Assembly (NCBI GenBank): GCA_003221375.1
Contig: QHRI01000019.1
Coordinates: 1-6,379, forward strand
Origin: Verrucomicrobiota bacterium
Lineage (GTDB): Bacteria > Verrucomicrobiota > Verrucomicrobiia > Chthoniobacterales > UBA10450
Reading direction: 5' to 3'
Length of the DNA: 6,379 bases
Made by a program: the position numbers and the translations under genes. Shown here piece by piece: positions 1 to 5,197 of this stretch. The notes beneath the pieces were generated by a model. The model was not told the DNA's origin and did no database searches. It worked only from the letters and a program-made list of their open reading frames with translations. Position 1 is the first letter of the stretch, and every line of letters begins with the position of its first letter.

Positions 1-329
1 ATTCTGCCGATAAGCGATCCAATCAGCAGGGTGATGATCCCGAGATGCGTGATTAGAAACGCGACATGGTGTTTGCGCCAGGGCCAACGAGACAGCGCGG
101 AACAAGCAAGATTTGCTCCAAGCAAAACAAGCCAAAGATTGAACCATGGAGCCCCGTAGACATACGCGCGGGCAATCTTCGCATCGAAGCTCGATTCATA
201 GACTGTCCCTGCGATGGCGGCGACGATAATCACCGCAAGCAAGACGACTGCCAGTTTAAGCGATGCCAAAAACTCGAAGATCGGATTGCTCTGCCAGGCA
301 GGCTGCTCGGATGAATTCAAAGTTGCCAT
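1..329 (-). CDS. ResB-like cytochrome c biogenesis protein, N-terminal part (cut by window edge)
   Basis: Translating the minus strand from the ATG at 327-329 gives 109 open residues up to the window edge, so the C-terminal part is missing. Three hydrophobic segments are visible: about residues 20-42 (starting LASLKLAVVLL), 62-80 and 87-107 (ending GIITLLIGSLIG). The GTVYES motif after the first segment, WFNLWLVLLGANL in the second, and RWPWRKHH followed by FLITHLGII in the third match the start of ResB/Ccs1 proteins. ResB is a membrane protein that, with the haem-handling protein ResC/CcsA, attaches haem to c-type cytochromes outside the cytoplasmic membrane (system II). A GGAAGG stretch lies about 12 nt upstream of the ATG, somewhat far for a ribosome site. 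A ccsA-like gene would be expected to the left, but this is not visible. Family assignment is from remembered motifs and is fairly secure; function depends on the missing part. Confidence 0.78.
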   Translation of the reverse strand, partial: MATLNSSEQPAWQSNPIFEFLASLKLAVVLLAVIIVAAIAGTVYESSFDAKIARAYVYGAPWFNLWLVLLGANLACSALSRWPWRKHHVAFLITHLGIITLLIGSLIGR

Positions 330-643
330 GCGAAGACGACACCTTCCGCGAGTTGACGCGGTGCTTCAACCGAGAACGCCTTCGGAATCATTGGCGGAAT
401 TTCCCCGCCTCATAGTAGAACAGCTACCTTGACCGTCATCGTGCGAGTTCCTAACGTCGCCGATGCCCAATGAGTTATTCGAGAAACTTCAAGTCGATGG
501 GGCGCAAATTGCTTATCGTGGCCACGCCTTCATGGCCCAATATCCGAGTCCGCTAGCCGATCTGATTAATAGTTTTCTCGAGCTTGGGTGAACTAATTGG
601 AACGCCCAACTGCGTCGACCTCAGCTCGCGAAGACTTTCAGAG
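330..643. other. 314-nt gap between resB and the DUF883-like gene
   Basis: This stretch separates two minus-strand genes and has no long convincing reading frame on either strand. It should contain the promoter of the resB-like gene. A weak TACTAT-like -10 hexamer is present on the minus strand at 413-418, but I see no good -35 partner. I see no U-tract terminator after the DUF883-like gene. The only coding-like material is the short plus-strand frame at 463-591, listed separately as a possible hydrolase relic. Confidence 0.6.
463..591 (+). pseudogene. possible internally deleted alpha/beta hydrolase relic (42 codons)
   Basis: An ATG-to-TGA frame of 42 residues lies on the strand opposite to its neighbours. 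The first part (MPNELFEKLQVDGAQIAYR) reads like the N-terminal beta strands of alpha/beta hydrolases, which often have a V-x-G-x-x-I-x-Y-R pattern. The second part (GHAFMAQYPSPLADLINSFL) reads like their C-terminus: a catalytic-type Gly-His followed by a helix of the form xQYPxxLAxxxxxFL. About 200 or more residues that normally lie between, including the G-x-S-x-G nucleophile elbow, are absent. The simplest reading is a gene that lost its middle by an in-frame deletion. No Shine-Dalgarno site is visible. The resemblance is by eye over a very short sequence, so a chance frame is a real alternative. Confidence 0.35.
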
Positions 644-1144
644 TCAACGCGTCCAAGCTTTCCAGCGTTTCCGGATCGGCTTTGCGTAGCGATCGACGTC
701 GATCTTTTTCAAGCGTTTCACGCCATCCCTAACTACTTCCGCAGAGTCTTCATATTTTTCCCTGGCTGACTTGAATAGCGGCCAGAGAAAAGGCAATGAA
801 AGAACACTCCAATCCAGATTCGATAGCGGCGACTTCACCTCAACTTTCGCCCTCTCTTCGCTGGAAGATGCAAAGCGGATCGCCAATCCAATCGCGATTC
901 CGAGCCCCAGCGCGCCCAGGATCGTCGGCACGGGATTTTCCCGTACGAAATATTCAGTACGCTCTCGTGCGCGGCTGGCTTTCTCTTTTGTCCCATCCCA
1001 CGTCTGGGTCACAGCCGTGGAAAATTTGCTTGTCGCTTGACGAAACTGCTCACGCCCACCCGAGCCAATTTGTTCTTCGCCCGGCTGAACCGGCGTCGAC
1101 AGCGGTTCGCTCCCCGTAAGGTTGTTTTCGTTCGGATTAATCAT
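644..1144 (-). CDS. DUF883/ElaB-YqjD-like membrane-anchored protein with a long C-terminal tail
   Basis: The product is 166 residues. I chose the ATG at 1142-1144 because GAAAGGA lies 6 nt upstream; an in-frame upstream start at 1186 would add 14 residues without such a site. Residues 1-30 are polar and probably disordered. Residues 31-68 are a charged amphipathic helix (REQFRQATSK ... KEKASRARERTEYF). Then comes VRENPVPTILGALGLGIAIG (67-86), running into a single glycine-rich membrane segment at about 72-91. The V-R-E-N-P motif followed by a glycine-zipper helix is the hallmark of the DUF883 family, whose E. coli members YqjD and ElaB are inner-membrane, ribosome-associated stress proteins. 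Family members usually end shortly after the membrane helix. This one continues for 75 residues, with a semi-hydrophobic stretch (LDWSVLSLPFLWPLF, 110-124) and a very basic end (KRLKKIDV, then KPIRKRWKAWTR). Ribosome binding here is inference from the family; the tail's role is unknown. Confidence 0.7.
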   Translation of the reverse strand: MINPNENNLTGSEPLSTPVQPGEEQIGSGGREQFRQATSKFSTAVTQTWDGTKEKASRARERTEYFVRENPVPTILGALGLGIAIGLAIRFASSSEERAKVEVKSPLSNLDWSVLSLPFLWPLFKSAREKYEDSAEVVRDGVKRLKKIDVDRYAKPIRKRWKAWTR

Positions 1145-1157
1145 ACACAATCCTTTC
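1145..1157 (-). promoter_or_regulatory. ribosome binding site fixing the DUF883-like start
   Basis: GAAAGGA on the minus strand (1151-1157) ends 6 nt before the ATG at 1142-1144. This is the clearest Shine-Dalgarno sequence in the window and it favours the 166-residue product over the start 42 nt further upstream. Confidence 0.6.
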
Positions 1158-1175
1158 GTATGCCGCGGCCTGATT

Positions 1176-1213
1176 GCGTTTCTCAACTATAGCCGTTTCA
1201 CTTCTGCGAAACG
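1176..1213. promoter_or_regulatory. three CGTTTC/GAAACG half-sites around a -10-like hexamer
   Basis: In the 119-nt gap upstream of the DUF883-like gene, CGTTTC occurs at 1177-1182 and 1194-1199, and its complement GAAACG at 1208-1213. The first two start 17 nt apart, and the second and third form a 6-bp inverted repeat with an 8-nt spacer. A minus-strand TATAGT hexamer (1186-1191) sits between the first two. The arrangement could be an operator or an alternative sigma factor promoter for the minus-strand gene. With such short words, chance is possible. Confidence 0.3.
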
Positions 1214-1244
1214 CGTTGCTGGCGTTTAGTACGGGTGCGCCCGC

Positions 1245-1264
1245 GCCGCCCAGAGGTCGGCGGC
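1245..1264 (-). terminator. GC-rich hairpin at the end of the macro-domain gene
   Basis: GCCGCC (1245-1250) and GGCGGC (1259-1264) pair perfectly around an 8-nt loop, just after and touching the TAG stop codon (1264-1266) of the macro-domain gene. No T-tract follows on the minus strand, so intrinsic termination is doubtful. It may instead be an mRNA 3'-end stabiliser or chance GC-rich sequence. Confidence 0.25.
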
Positions 1265-1764
1265 TACAACAATTCGCGATACGCGTCATAGGCCCCTTCA
1301 TCCCAAAGAGCGAAAATCACTTTGTCGATATCGTCGGCAGATCCGAGGAAATCGCGCGTGGTCTTTACGGCGATCTGCGCAGCGTCCGGAATCGGATAGC
1401 CGTATGCGCCGCAGCTGATGGCCGGAAAGGCAATCGTCTTGATTCCGTTTTCAACCGCAATCTGCAACGAACTCCGATAACAGTTCGCCAGTGTCTCAGG
1501 CTCGCCACGCTTTCCACCGCGCCAAATCGGACCAACGGTGTGAATGACATAGCGCGCGGGCAATCGATAGCCGCGGGTAATTTTCGCTTCACCGGGTCGA
1601 CAACCGCCGAGGGTCTGGCACTCTGCAAGCAGCTCAGGTCCAGCGGCCCTATGAATTGCGCCATCGACTCCTCCGCCGCCGAGAAGCGTCGTGTTGGCAG
1701 CGTTTACGATCGCATCCACGTCCAGTTTCGTGATGTCGCCGCGGACGATTTCGATGTTGCCCAT
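1264..1764 (-). CDS. macro-domain protein (O-acetyl-ADP-ribose deacetylase / ADP-ribosyl hydrolase type)
   Basis: The 166-residue product is a single macro domain, as expected for stand-alone MacroD/YmdB-type enzymes. The ligand-binding signatures are all present: GDIT (9-12), the IVNAAN strand and loop (19-24), the glycine-rich VDGAIH catalytic loop ([10 protein letters not shown], 29-38), VIHTVGP (73-79), and the phosphate-binding loop [11 protein letters not shown] (114-124). These bind ADP-ribose. MacroD-class enzymes release O-acetyl-ADP-ribose or remove mono-ADP-ribose from acidic residues, so a cytoplasmic hydrolase is the likely role; the physiological substrate cannot be read from sequence. 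The ATG at 1762-1764 has GGAA 9 nt upstream. It lies between pdxH and the DUF883-like gene on the same strand with gaps of about 120 nt, so it may have its own promoter. I recognise the family with confidence but do not assign the ymdB symbol. Confidence 0.93.
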   Translation of the reverse strand: MGNIEIVRGDITKLDVDAIVNAANTTLLGGGGVDGAIHRAAGPELLAECQTLGGCRPGEAKITRGYRLPARYVIHTVGPIWRGGKRGEPETLANCYRSSLQIAVENGIKTIAFPAISCGAYGYPIPDAAQIAVKTTRDFLGSADDIDKVIFALWDEGAYDAYRELL

Positions 1765-1803
1765 AATGGCTTATTCCAACGTCGTATCGGATTTTTAAGT
1801 TGA

Positions 1804-1869
1804 AATTGGAGTAGCGGTGTATGGGGGTGATCGAAAGAAACCAGAACTCCAATACTCCACTACCCCATT
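1804..1869. repeat. imperfect 25-nt-arm inverted repeat made of degenerate octamers
   Basis: The arms at 1804-1828 and 1845-1869 are near-reverse complements around a 16-nt loop. With a single one-base gap, 19 of 24 aligned positions match. The central block ATTGGAGT (1805-1812) and its complement ACTCCAAT (1846-1853) is also present exactly. Each arm reads as about three octamers of the form GGNGTNNN: the left arm on the plus strand (GGAGTAGC, GGTGTATG, GGGGTGAT), the right arm on the minus strand (GGGGTAGT, GGAGTATT, GGAGTTCT). It lies in the 122-nt gap between pdxH and the macro-domain gene and would form a large hairpin in a readthrough transcript. A short AT-rich stretch follows on the minus strand but no clear U-tract. 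It could be a REP/MITE-like element, a processing site or a terminator. Confidence 0.55.
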
Positions 1870-1886
1870 ACCGCGGCGTCCGCAGC

Positions 1887-2537
1887 TCACGGTGCCAGCC
1901 GCTCGATCAGCCAACTACCGTCGGTCTGGCGCGTGTAACGAAAGCGATCGTGCAGCCGGTTCGGCCTGCCTTGCCAAAATTCAATCGTATCCGGCCTTAC
2001 TCGATACCCGCCCCAGTGCGGGGGCAAGGGAATTCGCTTGTCACCGAAGCGTTCGGTCATCTCAGCTATCCGCGCATCCAGCACACGGCGTCCATCAAGA
2101 ACCTGGCTCTGACGCGAAGCCCAGGCGCTCAACTGACTGCCCACAGGGCGCGAATGAAAATACGTTTGCGACTCTTCGCGCGAGGTTTTTTCTGCTTTCC
2201 CGCTAATGCGAATCTGTCGATCAAGTTCAATCCAGTAAAATGCCAGTGCCGCGTACGGGTTGGCATCGAGCTGCTTTCCTTTTTCGCTTTCATAGTTGGT
2301 AAAAAAGACGAATCCATCGTGGTCGAAGCCTTTCAGCAGAACAATCCGCACGGATGGTCTGCCGTCAGCCCCAGCTGTGGCCAGGCTCATTGCATTGACG
2401 TCGCGAATCCCGGCCTCAATCGCAGCCGTGAACCAGTTTCCAAATTGTTTGATCGGATCGCTGCTGAGATCGCTGCGACGCAGGCCTCTGGCCGCGTGTT
2501 CGTAACGTGAAGCGGTAGGATCACGTGGCGTTTCCAT
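1887..2537 (-). CDS. pdxH: pyridoxamine/pyridoxine 5'-phosphate oxidase
   Basis: PdxH is an FMN-dependent cytoplasmic enzyme that oxidises pyridoxamine or pyridoxine 5'-phosphate to pyridoxal 5'-phosphate, with O2 as acceptor. From the ATG at 2535-2537 the product is 216 residues, close to the usual length of about 218. Visible family features are GLRRSDLSSDPIKQF (18-32), the FMN-binding RIVLLKG (64-70), FFTNYESEKGKQL (78-90), the WIELDRQIRISG strand (102-113), and the C-terminal signature IEFWQGRPNRLHDR (185-198), which carries the substrate-binding Arg and His. The start is uncertain: an in-frame TTG at 2559-2561 would add eight residues (MCEPALIV), and neither start has a good Shine-Dalgarno site. 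I prefer the ATG because it is a standard codon and gives the normal length. The gene follows the cysteine desulfurase on the same strand after 124 nt; its product is that enzyme's cofactor. Confidence 0.95.
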   Translation of the reverse strand: METPRDPTASRYEHAARGLRRSDLSSDPIKQFGNWFTAAIEAGIRDVNAMSLATAGADGRPSVRIVLLKGFDHDGFVFFTNYESEKGKQLDANPYAALAFYWIELDRQIRISGKAEKTSREESQTYFHSRPVGSQLSAWASRQSQVLDGRRVLDARIAEMTERFGDKRIPLPPHWGGYRVRPDTIEFWQGRPNRLHDRFRYTRQTDGSWLIERLAP

Positions 2538-2607
2538 CACGATCAAAGCAGGCTCGCACAATATTGCGTGGCAAGGAAATTGTCGAACCGGCGACGTTCA
2601 GCGGGAT

Positions 2608-2627
2608 CAATTCGCCTTCGCGAATTG
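2608..2627. other. perfect 8-bp hairpin between the desulfurase gene and pdxH
   Basis: CAATTCGC (2608-2615) and GCGAATTG (2620-2627) are exact reverse complements around a CTTC loop. It sits in the 124-nt gap downstream of the cysteine desulfurase stop codon. Neither strand has a T-tract after the stem, so it is not a typical intrinsic terminator. It could be a structured pdxH leader, a processing site, or chance. Confidence 0.35.
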
Positions 2628-2661
2628 TCACGCATCGCAATTCGGCATGGCCGCAAATGGC

Positions 2662-3843
2662 TCACAGAGCCGCGGCTACTGGCGTCCGCCCAACACTTTG
2701 TCTCAGCTTCTCGATAACTTTTGGAACAACTTCAATCGCGCAGTCGATTTCCGCGTCAGTGGTGAACCGGCCAAGGGAAAAACGCAAGCTCCGTCGAGCG
2801 CCATCCTCGCTCGGATTCATTGCCCGTAGCACGTGCGAAGCTTCCTGTGAGCCGGTCCGACACGCTGAACCGGCCGAGCAACAAATACCTTCCCGATCCA
2901 ACAAGAGAAGCGCGGCTGAGGATTCGATGCCTTCGAATGAAACACTCGAAGTGTTTGGGAGCCGTGTCGCGCCTGCGCCATTGACCGACGTTCCGTTCAC
3001 GGCTCCAAGCACGGACTTTTCAAAGCGATCGCGCATGGAGCGAATATTACACTTGTCTTCTCGAAGATATTTCAGGGCAACCTCGGCCGCTTTTCCAAGG
3101 CCAACAATCGACGCGACATTTTCTGTTCCGCCACGACGCTCATTTTCCTGGCCGCCGCCGGCAACCAACGGACTGAAGCGGGTTTGTCGATTGACGTAGA
3201 GCGCGCCCACGCCTTTTGGGCCATGAAATTTATGCGCGGAAAGAGAAAGAAAATTGATCGGGGTGTCGCGCAGACTCATCGGAATTTTGCCGGTCGCTTG
3301 CACTGCGTCAGTGTGAAATAGCACGCGTTTCTCACGACAGATTTCAGCGATTTTCTCAATGGGAAATACCACACCTGTTTCGTTGTTTGCCCACATGATT
3401 GAGACGAACGTCGTTTCCGGGCGAATCGCGGCTTCTAATTCTCCAAGATCGAGATCGCCATGGCTGTCGACGTTTAGAAAGCTGACGAGGCATCCTCGTT
3501 TTGCGAGATCCTGACAGGGGCGCAGCACGGCGCTGTGTTCAACTGCGCTCGTAATCACATTTTTGCCGCGAGGTTCAAGCTGCAGCACGGAATTGATCAC
3601 CGCATTATTGGATTCTGTGCCGCCGCTGGTGAAAACAATTTCTGTCGGTTCGCAGCCAAGCAACGCAGCGAGCCGTTCACGCGCGAGATTTATGGCTTTT
3701 CTAGCCATGGCCGCGAAACCGTATCCACTCGAGGGATTACCGTAATACTTTGTCAAAAACGGCAGCATTTCCTCGATCACGGCAGGATCAAGCTGTGTGG
3801 TAGCGTTGTTATCGAGATAGATGATTTCGTTATCTGTCATCAT
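2662..3843 (-). CDS. cysteine desulfurase, NifS/IscS class
   Basis: This 393-residue PLP enzyme removes sulfur from L-cysteine, giving alanine and an enzyme-bound persulfide that feeds Fe-S cluster assembly and tRNA thiolation. All landmarks of the class are visible: YLDNNATT (9-16), GNPSS (35-39), FTSGGTESNN (71-80), the EHSA histidine H103 that stacks on PLP, NNETG (153-157), HTDAVQ (177-182), the PLP Schiff-base lysine K205 in SAHKFHGPKG, RGGTEN (237-242), and the sulfur-accepting cysteine C328 in SAGSACRTG with SHVLRAM (336-342) after it. Two further cysteines (C321, C322) precede the active loop. The length fits NifS/IscS rather than SufS-type proteins. No isc or suf scaffold partner lies next to it, so I give no symbol. 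Translation may start at 3843 or at the adjacent ATG at 3840; a weak AGGG lies 11 nt upstream of the first. Confidence 0.95.
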   Translation of the reverse strand: MMTDNEIIYLDNNATTQLDPAVIEEMLPFLTKYYGNPSSGYGFAAMARKAINLARERLAALLGCEPTEIVFTSGGTESNNAVINSVLQLEPRGKNVITSAVEHSAVLRPCQDLAKRGCLVSFLNVDSHGDLDLGELEAAIRPETTFVSIMWANNETGVVFPIEKIAEICREKRVLFHTDAVQATGKIPMSLRDTPINFLSLSAHKFHGPKGVGALYVNRQTRFSPLVAGGGQENERRGGTENVASIVGLGKAAEVALKYLREDKCNIRSMRDRFEKSVLGAVNGTSVNGAGATRLPNTSSVSFEGIESSAALLLLDREGICCSAGSACRTGSQEASHVLRAMNPSEDGARRSLRFSLGRFTTDAEIDCAIEVVPKVIEKLRQSVGRTPVAAAL

Positions 3844-3887
3844 GCGTGTTCATGCCCTGCGCGTTCTCTTAAATGCAATCAAGGAAA

Positions 3888-3923
3888 GAGCATGAACAGG
3901 AGCATGAGTAAGAGCAAGAATTG
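3888..3923. repeat. three tandem 12-nt units starting with GAGCA
   Basis: The units GAGCATGAACAG (3888-3899), GAGCATGAGTAA (3900-3911) and GAGCAAGAATTG (3912-3923) follow one another without a gap. Within each, a hexamer rhythm of GA-starting words continues into the next bases. The array lies in the middle of the divergent promoter region, upstream of the predicted hisC -35 hexamer. It may be a regulator binding array or slipped low-complexity sequence. Confidence 0.5.
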
Positions 3924-3942
3924 GAAAAGGTCAACCTGCGCA

Positions 3943-3970
3943 TTGGAAACTTATTCTACTTCCATTTAAT
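3943..3970 (+). promoter_or_regulatory. predicted sigma-70-like promoter of hisC
   Basis: TTGGAA (3943-3948) and TTTAAT (3965-3970) are separated by 16 nt, matching 4 of 6 and 5 of 6 consensus positions. The -10 ends only 9 nt before the hisC ATG, so transcription should begin about 3 nt upstream of it. Confidence 0.45.
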
Positions 3971-3979
3971 CTCCTGCGC

Positions 3980-5080
3980 ATGATTTCGATCTGGGAGCTG
4001 GCGAACCCGCAACTGCGCGAGATCGCAGTCTATCAACCGGGAAAGCCGATCGAGGAAACGGCTCGCGAACTCGGCCTCGATCCAAATGCAATCGTCAAGC
4101 TGGCTTCCAACGAGAATCCCCTAGGACCGTCTCCGAAGGCTATGGAAGCGATGCGGGACGCCCTGGAAAAAGGTCATCTTTATCCGGACGGCGGCGGATT
4201 TTGCCTCTGTAGTACAGTGGCAGCTAAACTGAGTGTCGCTCCGGAAAACGTCATTCTAGGCAATGGTTCAAATGAAGTGCTCGAATTTCTTGGTCACGCC
4301 TTTCTTAATCCAGGGGATGATGTGATCGCGTCTGAGTATGCATTCATCGTCTACAAATTAATCGCGACCTCGTTTGGCGCACGCACAATTGAGGTGCCCA
4401 GCCCTGATTATCAGCAGGACCTGGAGGGAATGCTGGATGCAATCACGCGCAAAACTCGGCTCATTTTCGTCCCCAATCCCAATAATCCAACCGGAACGTT
4501 GCTTTCGCAGAAGTCGATCGACTACTTCATGTCACATGTTCCGGAGAGGGTCGTCGTCGTTTTTGACGAAGCCTATTTCGAATTCCTCGATGATCCGCCA
4601 GATACGCTGCGATTTGTTCGCGAAGGACGAAACATTGTTGTTCTCCGCACGTTTTCGAAGGTTCACGGGCTGGCCGGCTTGCGTATCGGCTATGCGGTTG
4701 GGCCAGCCGATTTGATAGAGGTGCTTCACAAAACAAGACAGCCGTTTAATGTGAACAGCATCGCTCAGGTCGGCGCGCTTGCAGCGCTCCAGGATGGCGA
4801 CCATCTGTGCGAGACGAAACGGGTGGTCGACGAGGGTCGCGCCTATTTGCACGAACAATTCTCCAAATTGAAAACTCCGTTTGTGCCGGGGACCGCGAAT
4901 TTCGTGATGGTAAATGTTGGCGACGGGCATGCGGTCTTCGAGGAACTGCTGAGGCAGGGGATCATCGTGCGCCCGCTCAAAGGGTACAATCTGCCTGAAT
5001 GGGTTCGCATTTCGGTCGGCACAATGGAGGAGAACAAAAAATTAATCGCGGAATTGAAAGAAGTGATTCGCGGCCAATAA
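3980..5080 (+). CDS. hisC: histidinol-phosphate aminotransferase
   Basis: HisC is a cytoplasmic PLP enzyme (fold type I aminotransferase) that transfers an amino group from glutamate to imidazole acetol phosphate in histidine synthesis. The 366-residue length is normal. Visible landmarks are KLASNENPLGPSP (40-52), YPDGGG (68-73), GNGSNE (94-99), FVPNPNNPTGT (163-173), VVFDEAYFEF (193-202), the PLP lysine K227 in RTFSKVHGLAGLRIGY, and the C-terminal substrate arginine R343 in WVRISVGT. An oddity is FCLC at 74-77, right after the YPDG motif, where family members usually have an aromatic residue and a basic residue. No other his genes flank it; mnmE follows. No Shine-Dalgarno site precedes the ATG, and the predicted promoter is almost on top of it. 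Some related aminotransferases act on phenylalanine or tyrosine precursors, so exact substrate is inferred. Confidence 0.92.
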   Translation: MISIWELANPQLREIAVYQPGKPIEETARELGLDPNAIVKLASNENPLGPSPKAMEAMRDALEKGHLYPDGGGFCLCSTVAAKLSVAPENVILGNGSNEVLEFLGHAFLNPGDDVIASEYAFIVYKLIATSFGARTIEVPSPDYQQDLEGMLDAITRKTRLIFVPNPNNPTGTLLSQKSIDYFMSHVPERVVVVFDEAYFEFLDDPPDTLRFVREGRNIVVLRTFSKVHGLAGLRIGYAVGPADLIEVLHKTRQPFNVNSIAQVGALAALQDGDHLCETKRVVDEGRAYLHEQFSKLKTPFVPGTANFVMVNVGDGHAVFEELLRQGIIVRPLKGYNLPEWVRISVGTMEENKKLIAELKEVIRGQ

Positions 5081-5104
5081 GGAGACAAAGAAGTTACGGT
5101 CAAA

Positions 5105-5126
5105 AAACGGCGGTGCTCCGCCGTTT
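5105..5126 (+). terminator. strong hairpin after hisC
   Basis: AAACGGCGG (5105-5113) pairs perfectly with CCGCCGTTT (5118-5126) around a TGCT loop, 24 nt after the hisC stop codon. On the plus strand only three T residues follow the GC core before AAGAACG. On the minus strand the stem runs into six T residues, a better U-tract. Its position argues for a hisC terminator, possibly bidirectional. Confidence 0.65.
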
Positions 5127-5158
5127 AAGAACGAGCGAGGCAGTTTGTGGCGCTCAAT

Positions 5159-5186
5159 TTGGCAACCGAGGCGGTTGTCCTACAAT
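5159..5186 (+). promoter_or_regulatory. predicted sigma-70-like promoter of mnmE
   Basis: TTGGCA (5159-5164) and TACAAT (5181-5186) each match 5 of 6 consensus positions and are spaced 16 nt apart. The -10 ends 11 nt before the mnmE ATG, which leaves a predicted leader of about 5 nt. It lies downstream of the hisC hairpin, consistent with separate transcription of mnmE. Confidence 0.55.
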
Positions 5187-5197
5187 TTGCCAGGGTT

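Larger units (their letters stand above)
3844..3979. promoter_or_regulatory. divergent intergenic region between cysteine desulfurase and hisC
   Basis: These 136 nt must hold promoters for both flanking genes. On the plus strand a hisC promoter is readable at 3943-3970. On the minus strand TTGACC (3929-3934) is a fair -35 hexamer for the desulfurase gene, but I see no good -10 at the right distance. The region also holds a 12-nt tandem repeat (3888-3923) and a 9-bp inverted repeat (TGTTCATGC at 3847-3855 with its complement at 3890-3898). Confidence 0.5.

Noticed and set aside
66..432. Two overlapping plus-strand frames (66-314 and 214-432)
   Set aside because: The minus strand here encodes a coherent three-helix ResB-like N-terminus; the plus frames are charged, low-quality translations.
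1174..1803. 209-codon plus-strand frame across the macro-domain gene
   Set aside because: It is antisense to a clear macro domain with all motifs in place; its translation is arginine- and serine-rich with no recognisable family.
1821..2510. 229-codon plus-strand frame antisense to pdxH
   Set aside because: The opposite strand encodes an unmistakable PdxH with its C-terminal signature, so this is a shadow frame.
2543..2635. 30-residue minus-strand frame (MRDNSRRRIDPAERRRFDNF...) between the cysteine desulfurase gene and pdxH, ending 5 nt before the pdxH ATG
   Set aside because: Its position is suggestive of a coupled leader peptide, but it is short, lacks a Shine-Dalgarno site, resembles nothing I know, and other frames here are equally open.
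2525..3199. 224-codon plus-strand frame antisense to the cysteine desulfurase
   Set aside because: It is a shadow of a gene with the full set of NifS/IscS catalytic motifs, and the translation looks non-protein-like.
644..3843. A single minus-strand operon from the cysteine desulfurase to resB acting as a defence or signalling system (macro domain plus membrane protein)
   Set aside because: Gaps of about 120 to 314 nt, intervening hairpins and unrelated housekeeping functions argue against one system; no toxin, nuclease or ADP-ribosyltransferase partner is present.
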